64,000 bases of DNA from Linanthus parryae (lineage: Eukaryota > Streptophyta > Magnoliopsida > Ericales > Polemoniaceae): assembly GCA_023055425.1 (NCBI GenBank), contig JALGPY010000005.1:1637501-1701500 (forward strand), given 5' to 3'. The stretch's first letter is position 1. Every line of letters begins with the position of its first letter. Position numbers and translations under genes: made by a program. Below, in pieces: positions 9,522-19,687 of the stretch. A model generated the notes under the pieces. It saw only the letters and a program-made list of their open reading frames with translations, did no database searches and was not told the origin of the DNA.

Positions 9522-10131
9522 ATGGTCGTCGTAACCACAACCCAGGAGCTCACCTCTTCAGTCTCTCCAGCAAGGTTGTTCAAGGCGATGGTTCTCGATG
9601 CTCTCAACCTCCTCCCAAAGCTAGTGCCCACCATTGAGAGTATCCAGACCATAAAAGGAGATGGAGGGGCTGGCAGCATCACAAAAACCAACTTCGCCGA
9701 AGGTTTGTTAATTCAAGAACTGTGTTGTTCTTTTTTGACCGCCTTAAAAACTGTGACACTGAAGTTTTGAATAAATAAATTGTGTTCTGTAGACCAAGAA
9801 GTGATGATAAAAATATTATGCTTCTTTTCATGCAGGAAGTCCCATCAAATTTTTGAAGCACAGAGTTGAGGTTGTTGACACAAGCAACTACACGATCAAA
9901 TCTACCTTAATTGAGGGTGATGTTTTGGGCGATAAACTTGAATCCATTGTCACTGAGGTCAAGTATGAGGCATCAGGAACGGGAACTGTGTGCACGACCA
10001 CGAGTCAATTTCACACCAAGGCAGGTATTGAGCTAAAAGAGGATGAAACCAATCCTGGGAAAGAACAGTCTGCTGGGATGTTCAAGATCGTGGAAGAGTA
10101 CCTCGTCGCACACCCTGATGTGTATGCTTAA
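9522..10131 (+). CDS. PR-10 / Bet v 1-family protein, one intron
   Basis: Pathogenesis-related class 10 proteins are small cytosolic proteins with a hydrophobic ligand cavity. Related members bind cytokinins and flavonoids or act in alkaloid synthesis. Exon 1 is 9522-9702 and exon 2 is 9836-10131. The intron (9703-9835, GT...CAG) splits a glycine codon after residue 60, the position and phase conserved in this family. The spliced product is 158 residues, the family's usual length. Visible hallmarks are SPARLFKAMVLDALNLLPK at the N-terminus, the glycine-rich loop GDGGAGSI (residues 46-53), SPIKFLKHRVEVVD and the final helix VEEYLVAHPDVYA. I chose ATG 9522 because ATG 9511 opens a different frame that stops early. 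The second residue is V where many members have MGVF. The ligand cannot be predicted from sequence. It is the only intact member of the local array. Confidence 0.92.
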
Positions 10132-10659
10132 AGTTTTTAAGCATATCATATGAATTATTTGGTTTCAGTTTTTCTATTTGAAATGGTTTCTTCCATCAAT
10201 GAATAAAATTCCTGAACTCCAGGCAATTATATGCATGAGAAGCTTGAAATAGTTTATACTTGATGCACTGAGTACTGTTTGCCATAAAATCTTTTGAAAT
10301 TCTTCTACCTCGCATCTTGTGCCATATGCATGACAATTGTCTCCTCTCTAAGGATTTGGGAGAATACAATGAAGTAATACCGTCTAGTTTCCATCTCTAA
10401 TTAAACTCGCGATAAAACCACATATTCCTCGCCTGAACAAAACAAGAAAATCATCCAAACTTTATTGGAAAATCCTAGAAGCAATAAAACTATTTGAAAC
10501 CATAGTTTCCCTTCTCTGTAGCATGTGACCAAGTCAAGGCAGACCTGATTCTGCTTTGAACCAGGGAAAATCATAAGAGAGGATCGGTGTTGATAGAAGC
10601 AAAAGACTTTGCTACAGCATATGTTCTATATTATAAAATTCTAATAAAAAATTAAGTAT

Positions 10660-10800
10660 TTCTGCCACAACTGCAAGTTCAAGAGTCATTATCATGCTAA
10701 GGCTGGTGTTGACTTCAGTGAGCAGGATGTCAACTCAGACGGGGACAATCCTCAAACAAGTGAATTACCTCGTCGTAAACCTTGATTCCTATGCTTCAAA
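10660..10800 (+). pseudogene. PR-10 pseudogene, exon 2 remnant
   Basis: It reads CKFKSHYHAKAGVDFSEQD and then DNP in one frame, matching the TTTSQFHTKAGIELKED...NPGKE section of the intact gene. After a frame change it reads VNYLVVNLDSYA, the C-terminal helix, without a stop codon at the family position. No exon 1 is recognisable upstream. It lies about 530 bp downstream of the intact gene. It is a degraded tandem copy. Confidence 0.72.
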
Positions 10801-11160
10801 CCAGTCGGTTTCTTATGAGGAAAGTTGTCTCAATCTTCTGAGAGGAACATATATCTGATACTTGGCTATGGTTGTCAATCTCATTTTGGTGTTTTTGATA
10901 GTTCTTCCATAAACTTTCTTACCACATGTACAAACTATTTCTCATAAGACTTATTGGTTTACAGTTACTTAGAGGTTACTCATCAACAAAACAGTTTCTT
11001 TACGGGTGCATAATTACACGTTTTCAAATACTGCATCGTTGTTTATAACTGATTCAGTATACTATGTTTTCTGTCAGACTTTCGGTCCCATTGTCAATTC
11101 TGTGACTAATTCCAGAAAATCTTAACATAGGGCATGTTCATCATTGCAATGTGCATTAAT
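10801..11160. other. intergenic, no gene seen
   Basis: AT-rich DNA between two PR-10 relics. No open frame, repeat or transposon end that I can support. Confidence 0.4.
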
Positions 11161-11518
11161 TAAGAATTAGTCAAAGCTCAGTATGTGAAAATGATTTAGG
11201 GAAGCTAACCTTCTCAGGAGCAAAATCATCCAGATATTTTCCTGGAACCACCAACCAGGATTGCCTCTCACTAGACCTTCTAGATATCAATCCCATGCTT
11301 CCATTTTTGACCATTTAATTTTCAAACATTACAACAGTAAATGATATCATACCTCAAAACCCGACACATTTTCACTATATATTTCCCCACTTTGCAACTC
11401 CCATCTTCACAACTCTCCATACAGCATCTTCTTTAACCAATTTACTCTACAGCTCTGTTCTTTCCCCCTTAACCTACAATGGCCTACTCCAACGCCACCA
11501 CTGTCATCGTGCCTTGGC
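11161..11518 (+). pseudogene. PR-10 pseudogene, promoter and first codons only
   Basis: The block from about 11260 aligns with the intact gene's promoter: accttctagat, tccatttttgaccat, acattacaacag, cactatatat and ctctccatacagca, then ttaacca. It reaches a start ATGGCCTACTCC at 11479. About 40 bases of reading frame follow, and then similarity stops abruptly near 11518. Nothing downstream resembles PR-10. This is a copy that lost its coding body. Confidence 0.7.
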
Positions 11519-11837
11519 TTTGAGGCCTCCGAAATCTCATTCCAGACTTCCAGTTAATCTCAGACCCTCCATATTCTCGATTCCCAACTCCACAATATGA
11601 ACTCTAGAAATTGGAGCTTCTTTCTTTGCTTGGTTATTGGCCCCTCAATTTGTTGGGTTGTTGATTTGGTTAGATTTCGAAGGAATGAATGGGTGTTGTT
11701 TGGAATTTGATAAAAGCTATGGGATTTTTGTGGAAAAAGATGGGGTTCATATTCATGGTTTTCTTAATAATATGAAGTTGCCTATTTGATAAAAGCTATG
11801 GGATTCATGGTTTTCTTAATGAATGGTTTTCTTAACA
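11519..11837. other. unassigned, short internal repeats
   Basis: It replaces the coding body of the truncated PR-10 copy. The 21-base motif tttgataaaagctatgggatt occurs twice (about 11706 and 11788), and catggttttcttaa occurs more than once. The left part looks like a leader-type sequence of unknown origin. No gene is supported. Confidence 0.35.
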
Positions 11838-12209
11838 CTAGCAATTTGGTGCACGCAATGCGTGCACATCCTTAAAAGCTGACACCATAAAAAGTAAAAC
11901 GTGAAATAGACCACTTCAATCTTAATGGTTCCAAACACGTTCAATTTTGAAGATGAATTTGGAAGTTACTGTTAAAATGCTATGTAGTGGGATGTGTGAC
12001 GGCAAGTAGTGGGAATGTGGGATTGTGGGAAGTTAATTACAACTGGGTTTTAAAAATACACTGCATCTACATGTTAAATTACTTAGTTAACCCTCCACTA
12101 ATTGCAAATATCTTTTAATAAATTGGATAGAATCGGAAAAGCAAAAATGTGACGGGCTTCACTTTTTGATTTCACCAAACTCGGCATTGGCTTTTAATAT
12201 TAGTATAGA
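11838..12209 (-). mobile_element. non-autonomous Helitron (372 bp)
   Basis: Read on the minus strand it begins A|TCTATACTAATATTAAAAG at 12209 and ends CTAG|T at 11838. This gives the 5' TC, 3' CTRR and insertion between A and T that define Helitrons. A perfect 9-bp stem hairpin (11849-11867, centre one base) lies 7 bases inside the 3' end, as expected. No Rep/helicase coding is present, so it would need a helper. The 5' end resembles the common plant family with TCTATACTAATATTAAAAG starts. Confidence 0.78.
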
Positions 12210-13729
12210 TGTCAACTAACGAAATATTCCATAACGGAGTTAAGTAGTTAACATAAACTTTCACCCAGTTTCAATAAGCCAGTATTATTGCAAACGGGGA
12301 TTACAATCAGACAATTTTAGAAGTGGGAGTTGCAATCGGCCTATTATAGGCTATAATGGGGGTATGCAATCAGCAATTAATCCATATAAATATATAATAA
12401 TTACCCAACAAAAATTAATGTTTTAAGTTACCACTTACCAAAAACCATTTATCGGTAGGACTCTAGTTTTATTTGGCTTATTGTTAAAACGAATTGCCTG
12501 GTGTAAAGGGACATACTTATAATGACAGAAACAACTCAACCATGCGTTAGAGAAATTGTCTGACAAGAAGTTTTAGGATTTTCATTGTGCTTTGAAGTAA
12601 AGAACATTGAATATTTCCTTCAACGTCGGAGGACTTTGCTGATTTGCTAATAATTTTAGATTACAGGGGAGTCCAAGGATGAATGATTAATGTGGGGAAC
12701 TTAACGGGGTAAGACTCTTGAACAGCAAGGACCTGACAAAAAGACTTATGTTTCTTGGGTCAAGCAGAAGTAGGTAAACAAGTAACTATTGCAACAATAA
12801 AAATGAAATTGCTTCCTTTCCACAAGCTTCATAACATTAATTTCGAATTCCCTTCCAAACTTATGGGACACATTTGAAGAGAAGGAAGAGGCATTTGCAG
12901 TTACATGCCTTCTTCATGTGACGTCACTTTTTCTAGGACTTCCAAAGGCTCAACCGCTGATATTTCAGCTTATCTCGACCATTTAGAGTCAAGATATGGG
13001 AAGCCACAAAAAGGTAGGACGAGCAGCATTACCCACGTTGTATGGCTTATGTATTAAGAACCGATATTTTCAAAGAGAAAATTAGTGTAAAGGTTACCCT
13101 TTTTTTATTACATATTAGTAGGAAACTGATTTATTCTTTGGAAATTTGTATTTCCAACACAGCTATTTTATTTCTTAAATGCAAGGTATTAAAGCAGATG
13201 GCAACACAAGCAACTGATAGAATTGCATGAATGCGAGAAATTCCCAAAACAGATATCTAAAAAGAGATACCTGGGTATAATCTAAACATCAAAAAGCGTG
13301 AGTATGCATCTTTATCTTTTCTTCCCCTCCTTTCGCAGCTGCTGACCAACAGCTATGGCAGCCCTGCAGCATTATATATTTTTGCGCTTTTGGTTGTTTG
13401 CACCACAACATGAAGTTAAGTATCGAATGAAAATCCTGATTTTCAAATCAGAAAAGTCATATTTCACAAAATCAGAAAAGTCATATTTCACCAAACATAA
13501 CGAAACTTGTAAGTGGGATGCGTACTAACAAATCAGAAAAGTCATATTTCACAAAATCATGAGCAAGGAAATGCTCTAGCCATACAAAAAGCTGATTAAG
13601 CAAGCTCGACCTCTAAATCCATAATTCATGAACATCATATACTAAAATTTTGTAAGAGAGAATTAACTTTACTTGGGTATGAGCAAAAGACAGTTATATT
13701 GCTCAGCTACCATGCTTGGCTCACATGTA
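12210..13729. other. intergenic with one exon-like segment
   Basis: Mostly AT-rich without supported genes. One 77-base segment (12937-13013) has a TTCTAG acceptor-like left edge, an open frame encoding ADISAYLDHLESRYGKPQK and a GTAGGA donor-like right edge. I do not recognise it. No second exon was found next to it. Confidence 0.3.
13444..13560 (+). repeat. short direct repeats (three units)
   Basis: The motif aatcagaaaagtcatatttcac occurs three times. Two are adjacent with a 28-base period near 13446 and 13474, and one is near 13531. The first two form a tandem pair. Confidence 0.6.
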
Positions 13730-13990
13730 CTACCTCTGTTTTGCCTGTTTCAGCCTACTTCACTTTTTGTCACTATTCATTGAGTTACTTTCATCCGGTG
13801 ATTTGATTAGCAAAACGATACAAGAATTTGGTAATCTTTGCATGGTGTTATAGAGGAAAGTTTATTCTAAAATACCACGAAAAAAATTGTTAAAAAATTA
13901 CATCATTTTGGTACCCAAATCACCAAGTCAAAGTGACTCAGTTACGGGTTAAGAAGTCAAACGCAGACGAAACAGACGAAACGGAGGTAG
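13730..13990 (+). mobile_element. mariner/Stowaway-like MITE (261 bp)
   Basis: The terminal inverted repeats CTACCTCTGTTT and AAACGGAGGTAG match at 11 of 12 positions. They are flanked by TA on both sides (13728-13729 and 13991-13992), the Tc1/mariner target. Long inverted sub-terminal arms share gtcaaagtgactcag-type motifs. It has no coding sequence. The diverged copy at 8945-9215 belongs to the same family. Confidence 0.75.
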
Positions 13991-15129
13991 TAATAAAGTA
14001 GAACAGCATCCCCCAAACTTAAGTTCTATATCTATTAGACTCGAACTTCAAAATAAAGACAGGTGCACTGCAATTGTTCACCTAATTCAGGAAACTACAA
14101 AGTCCACATAGAGGAATGCATACCAGACGTACAAAAAATATATGGAGCAGAGGATGATTGCGCAAACAGAATATTTTTTGGAATTATACTGTAAGCAGTG
14201 CAATATATACGAGCTCAATTGCCATTCCTAGTCACGTCAACTTACACTGTAAGCCAGACAATCTCATATATCTTGTATTATTAATCTTAACAGTGAGGGT
14301 ATTGTTTTCTAAAACAAATCAAATACCAACTCAAAAACATAATTGAGTAACCAACACGATGGGACTTCCAGTACATGATCACTCAACTCGCACACGCGAC
14401 TACAACTAAACATTCTGGCTAGTTGAAGTATCTTTATTTATGATCAAAAGAAATTGAAAGTATTCTTATCTTAATTTCAGAATATTGTGTACTTCCCTTC
14501 CTCATTTATTAGTTTCCCAAATATTGTCCATCTGGAAATATAGTTCAAAGCTCATGAATTCAGCAGCGACATGTTTCCTCTATTGCCAACATTAACATGT
14601 TAACCACCAAATAGTTTTGAGTCAGCAGAGTGTCGTAGATTTTGCTACATATGTATATTCATTCATCATAAAAGCCCTTTTTAGGGTTATTAATAACTTA
14701 AAGCAAAGGCAGATGTAGAACTCACCTTCACTTGATTCCTATTGGATGTTTGAACAGTTTGGTACATTTACTTCTCATGCTAAACCCTTCAACCAGGACA
14801 GAAAAATAAATGTCAGTTTCCTTTAAACTTCAAGGTCATACTGTACAATTTCCACAGTTCAAGTCCAACAGAGTCGTCATATCAGAACTTTGGAAGAAAC
14901 TTGAAGGCTCATTAAGAAAGCTTTTTAATGTAAACCTTGCAGAGGTAGGAGATAAGTGTGGAGCCGAAAGTGGAGCAAATACAAAATAAATACACACATT
15001 TGGCAATAGAGAGATGTAGAGATAAGCAGACTTTTCAATTTAGAATGGTCCAATTCCTCCAATGCTCCACATGCAATCAGTGAGCAACCAGGTCCTGCAC
15101 AAAACAATACTGTGAATTAGAGAAGAATG
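13991..15129. other. intergenic, nothing supported
   Basis: No convincing gene or transposon boundary. Short open frames here have no recognisable motifs and poor coding character. Confidence 0.4.
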
Positions 15130-15362
15130 TGGTGTAAGACACACAACATGAACCGAAGCTTTAGCTGGTCCCCTAAAATAGCTCAACGCCCCTTTCATAA
15201 GACGCTCATAACCTTGCTCGGGAGCAATCAGATGAGGCTGCTAACCGTCTGCCTCTGAGACAACTTTCCTCACGTTTTGCAGAAAGAGATGTCTATCAAA
15301 TGGAAGCATCCTCATGCAGCAGGAAGCTGATGGTTAAGTCCCCCATAAATCCGGTCACCTCC
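15130..15362 (-). pseudogene. dynamin-related protein (DRP1-like) exon remnant
   Basis: The minus strand encodes GGDRIYGGLNHQLPAA. After a frameshift it continues RMLPFDRHLFLQNVRKVVSE, then ADG, a TAG stop where the family has tyrosine, [20 protein letters not shown] and [10 protein letters not shown]. This is the conserved middle region of plant DRP1-type dynamin GTPases, which act in clathrin-mediated endocytosis and cell-plate formation. At least one frameshift and one nonsense codon show it is dead. I found no GTPase domain exons nearby, so only a fragment survives here. The family identification rests on recall of the [16 protein letters not shown] block. Confidence 0.8.
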
Positions 15363-17393
15363 AGGTCAGCTGAATAGAAAAACTAATTCAGAATATAAAC
15401 AACCGAAAGTAACATTTTTCAGCAGCATCGATCGAAATGCCATGTTGCCTTAACCTAAAAATTCCAGCAAAAAAACAGAAAAATACGGCAACATATGATG
15501 GAAAGATTGAATCTTTAATTCATTTTGCTATCCCAGACGTCTATCTTGCCGCCGTGGAATTGAAAAACACAAGCTTACTCTCGTTTATATAGATTAGTGT
15601 ATGTGTGTGTGCGCGCGCGTGTGTGTATAACCATTACGCTTACTATGCCACTCTGTCTCATAGGCCGTTGGATTGCACTTTTTGCAGCCGTTGGACCACG
15701 AACAACAAAAAGAGTGGGTATGGATTTCAATTTCAGAAAACCTTATCTCTTTCTATCAAAGGCAGAGAACCTCCAACTCCCTCCCGCTCTCTCAAACCTC
15801 TACGGTTACTTCTCTCACCAGGGCACCGTTTTGATAATCGCTGGCCAACCACCAGAGTAGTCGTCCTATCCATCAGCGGCCAACCACCACAGTCTGACCA
15901 TATTCGTACCTAATCAATTATCCCTCCCACACAGGAGCTCACCAACCACCACAGTCGTCGTCCTATCCTTGGGTTAGGTAGTCTTCTTAAGCCCCAGTGT
16001 TCTATCAGAGATAAACCTAAAAATCGCTGGACGAACAATTTCAGGTCTTGCAAATGTGAAATCGCCATCTTCAGAGAGCTTTGAGGTCTGTTTCAACTAC
16101 TGTGACCATTGATTACAAGGTTGAAAGCTATGATCCATGTATTTTCCTCCTATGAGACAGAGCAATTACAGTTCTCTCCCACTTTTGTTGCTCGCTACAG
16201 TTTGATCTGTTTTAGCAAAGTAAAGTTTGATTCCCCCAAAGTTTTAGTTCTTGATATCTCAGGCATTTGCTTTATGTTTGCAATGTTCTATGTAACTTCT
16301 TTATTTTATTTGGTGCATCAGGTGAAGGGCCTTGATCGCTTTCTATTGGCTAGATTACTGGTCTTTGTGATGTTCTACTAAAACTTGTGCTCTACTGATT
16401 GGAAAAATGCAAGGTTTTTGTGTTACCCTTGCAGTTGAATTTTTACACATCAGGTGAAGGGCCGTGATTATTATTTTTTCTTTTGTTATTGGAGGCTATC
16501 TGACGGCAAACAACACAAGTAACCAGGAAAACCATCTTTCTGACAAGAGCAATTCAAATACCAGAGATACTTCAGAAAGTGTGTCACAACTTAACCTTAG
16601 GAACGATTGAATTAAGTAAGAAAGTGAATCTCTGGTCAATGAAAAGCAGCTACAACGGGCATCTTCTACGACTGTAGTATGCAAAAGCATGCCTCTAGCG
16701 CCACATACTCATCACCTCTATTTGTTGTTGTTAATATCATTACCCCTTATTAACAGCCAATTAATTGATAGCACTAAAAGGGCTACCGGAAACCAGTTAA
16801 CCAAGCACTTGCTCTCCGTGCTTATCAGTAAAATTCTAATAGCAACTGCTCAATCACATAGCATAATATCATGAAGCTTGAAACTTGTAATATCTCCAAC
16901 TAAAAACACTTGAAAGGAATTAGCACGACACAAACTAATTTCAATGATTGGCTGGTTGTGGTAATATCCAACAGTCAGTCAGGAATTTGATAGGGTTCCC
17001 TCAATTCTTGTGTCTATATTCGAAACAACATTGTTAATAAACCCTTGAATGGCTCTCCACTCCAGCCACTAAGTCCATCCAAAAATGATATAATTAACCA
17101 ATAACAGGTCAAATTAGAACCTGTGTACAGTCAAACCATGTACTAAGTCGAAGATAGAGGTGGTATTATTACCTGTAGGCTTTCATTCACGGGAAGGCCA
17201 CCCCTTCCGCAAGCATCAGAGGAAGTCTCTCTCGCTCGGTCTTCTTCCCCACAAGAGTCCTAGTGTAAATCCATCTACTTCAAGGGACATAAAAGTAGTT
17301 TGCAGCCATAATGACAAATATGCCCTTCCAATTAATTATCTTACTATCTGGGGGCAGAAGAGTAAAACTCGGTTGCCCTATATCCTTCCTTCC
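15363..17393. other. intergenic with leader-like sequence
   Basis: It contains a (TG/CG)n dinucleotide tract near 15599-15627. A pyrimidine-rich leader-like stretch (15700-16100) repeats 'ccaaccaccacagt'. A direct repeat catcaggtgaagggcc appears near 16318 and 16449. One open segment (about 16495-16607) encodes a serine/asparagine-rich peptide that I cannot place. No gene is supported. Confidence 0.35.
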
Positions 17394-17396
17394 TTA

Positions 17397-17797
17397 GAGC
17401 TTGTTTGGTACCAACTGAAAATCTCAATAATCAGCTGAAAATAATCTGTACGGAAAATCTAACTTAACTGAGAATCACAATCTGTTTGGTATGAGCTGAA
17501 ATTATAGATCACTAACTTGACCCATTTAACAAAATTTAAAGAGCTCTAAAGTCAAGTAATTGAATACACATATTTGTAACTGAAATGTGATTATGCTAAT
17601 GTAAAAAAAATATCAAAAATAATTTTTTAGAGATTTTAAGCTGCATAATCTCCAATTTTGGAGATTTTACAATTGCACACAGATTATTTTAATTTGCAGA
17701 TTATCAGATTAAAATCTACAGACATAACAAACGAGATTGTTGAAAAGAGGCCGATTTTAATCTAATTGGATTAAAATCTGGGATTCCAAACATGCAC
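17397..17797 (+). mobile_element. Tourist-like (PIF/Harbinger) MITE (401 bp)
   Basis: The inverted termini GAGCTTGTTTGG and CCAAACATGCAC match at 10 of 12 positions when one is reverse-complemented. They are flanked by TTA on both sides (17394-17396 and 17798-17800), the PIF/Harbinger target. The interior is AT-rich and non-coding. It ends 77 bp before the start codon of the kelch-type gene, so it makes up that gene's proximal promoter. Confidence 0.72.
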
Positions 17798-17874
17798 TTA
17801 GTTGTGCGGCGGGGGGAGTATGTAAAAATAGAAGACCTCAATCGAAACCCTCGTCGGCAGCAGAATTCGAAGCC

Positions 17875-19407
17875 ATGACTCCTGCCAAATTCCAAGCGCT
17901 TTGTTCCCTCCGTGACTTGCCGTTGCCGTTTGAGACCGATTGGGATCTATCGGAGATCCCCCCAGATCTGGAGGCGTATCACTCGATGAAGCAGAGATAT
18001 TTGGCACAGATTCCGCCGCCGCCGCCACCACGTCTATTATCCTACCCACCACCGTTCGCCGCCGAGATTGAGATGCGGTATTCTGTGCCGTCTGATGAAC
18101 TTGATGAGTTGCTGTGTACGGGACGTTTTTCCTCACCAAAAGAGCTGGCGATTTGCTTCAGGAACCGCTTTGGTATAGCTCCTGTACCGCGATGCGCTGT
18201 TCTGCTGTGGGAGCGTTGTCAGTCGTATTCCTCAGGAAGAGCGGCTGCGGAGGTGGCGGCGGCAGCGGATGTGAAACTGAAGCTCCAAGGCACCATATGC
18301 GTGACGGTGTCGCACATGGGCAGCGCTTCGCAGTCGGTATACGCCCTTAACTTGTCCAAAATTAAACCGGAACCGGTTGACCCAAATAAGATTGACGCCA
18401 CTCGACGCACTACAATGGTAAGCAGAACGGTGTGTGATGCTTTCCCTGTTATAAGCTTCTCTGATGACGACCGGTTCCCCGATGATATGTCGTGTGTCCA
18501 CCTAGACCGCAGGTTGTACTTCATTGGTGGCACAGTATACTACGGAGAAGGTTATAGTAGTGAGTCTCGCAATGTCTATTACATGGACGTATCAGAGTTT
18601 TCCAAGGGTGGTGGTGGTACCGGACTACGTTCGCTTGACAAGATTAAACCTGCTGCCTCAATGAAATGGCCCAAGCATAACAGGTACATTTTTATTGCCA
18701 GAGGGAAAATATATGTCATTGGTTCAGTTGTTCCTTGGGCGAGATGTTGCAGGTTTGAGGTTTACGATCCGGCGGAGGATAAGTGGGCACTCCTTCCTGA
18801 CCCCCCCTTCAATTGTGAGGTGAATGCTCATGCGGTACTTAATGAGAAAAAGGTCATCATTGGAACCTTTAACGAAGGATTTTATTGTTTAGATTTGGAG
18901 ACGGGACATTGGATCCATGAGTATTCGGCTATAATGTATCCTGTCCTTAATGGAGTCACACCCCTCTCGCATCCGATCCAGGTTGGAGGTCGTTTGTATT
19001 GGAATTCCCAAGGGAATAATGTTGCCTGCTTTGGACCCATTCCTGACCCTACCTCGGATGTAAATGGGAGTGATATTAAGAATTTGTTCAAAGATGGGGG
19101 AATGAAATCCAAACAGCTGAGGTGGGATATCCGCACATTTTCCCCTCCATGTAGAGCAGCCACCTCCCTCCAATACTTGGGGGGCGAGACCTTTGCGTAT
19201 GTAATATGTGGACGGAGTGTGGATGATGAAGATGAAGATGTAGATGAAGATGAAGCGTGCAACATTAGATTGGTAATCTTCAAGATTCCCGAAGACTCAA
19301 GTGGCATCGAGCAGCCCAAGTTCACCCCTCAAGTCGTGCATGTGGTTGAAATTATCTGCAAAAGCGAGTATGGATTCGGTTGCATGACTGATTGCTTCAC
19401 AATCTAG
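17875..19407 (+). CDS. kelch-repeat-type protein, single exon
   Basis: An uninterrupted 510-residue frame starts at ATGACTCCTGCC, the first ATG after a short leader. The N-terminal third (1-190) has a proline run (about residues 45-52) and an alanine-rich stretch but no F-box that I can see. The rest has repeated beta-propeller-like blades: RLYFIGGTVYY, GKIYVIGSVV followed by FEVYDPAEDKWALLPDPP, and VGGRLYWNSQGNNVACF. An acidic run (DDEDEDVDEDE) lies near residue 450. Kelch propellers usually mediate protein binding; partner and pathway are unknown. Codon use and length favour a real gene. The stop TAG overlaps a perfect splice-donor string (GTAAGT), so a 3' UTR intron is possible. Confidence 0.8.
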   Translation: MTPAKFQALCSLRDLPLPFETDWDLSEIPPDLEAYHSMKQRYLAQIPPPPPPRLLSYPPPFAAEIEMRYSVPSDELDELLCTGRFSSPKELAICFRNRFGIAPVPRCAVLLWERCQSYSSGRAAAEVAAAADVKLKLQGTICVTVSHMGSASQSVYALNLSKIKPEPVDPNKIDATRRTTMVSRTVCDAFPVISFSDDDRFPDDMSCVHLDRRLYFIGGTVYYGEGYSSESRNVYYMDVSEFSKGGGGTGLRSLDKIKPAASMKWPKHNRYIFIARGKIYVIGSVVPWARCCRFEVYDPAEDKWALLPDPPFNCEVNAHAVLNEKKVIIGTFNEGFYCLDLETGHWIHEYSAIMYPVLNGVTPLSHPIQVGGRLYWNSQGNNVACFGPIPDPTSDVNGSDIKNLFKDGGMKSKQLRWDIRTFSPPCRAATSLQYLGGETFAYVICGRSVDDEDEDVDEDEACNIRLVIFKIPEDSSGIEQPKFTPQVVHVVEIICKSEYGFGCMTDCFTI

Positions 19408-19623
19408 TAAGTTTCTTTCCTTTGTGTGTTGCCGCTTTGATCGTTAATTAAAACAGCCATACTTATATCCCATACTAGTATGTGCACGTGTTGAATGTTA
19501 TGTTGACAAGTTGGCTTATTTTCATTCAATTTTAATCTTCAATTGGAAGGAAGTTAAGTACAGTAATCTCAATCTTCAGTTGGTATGAAGATAAGTAGAG
19601 TAACTTCGAGACTAAAACGGTAT

Positions 19624-19687
19624 TTTTAATCGTCATCTTGTGTTCTCTTTGTAGAGCAACAAAGTGAACACAAGATGACGATTAAAA
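19624..19687. repeat. 22-bp perfect inverted repeat (hairpin)
   Basis: Arms 19624-19645 and 19666-19687 are exact reverse complements. After one mismatch, six more bases pair inside (ctttgt/acaaag), leaving a 6-base loop. It lies about 220 bp past the kelch-type stop codon. It could be a fold-back in that gene's 3' region, a small RNA precursor or an eroded element end. Confidence 0.7.

Noticed and set aside
15597..15913. Two overlapping frames after the TG/CG tract
   Set aside because: They include the simple repeat, overlap each other and lack recognisable motifs; more like leader sequence.
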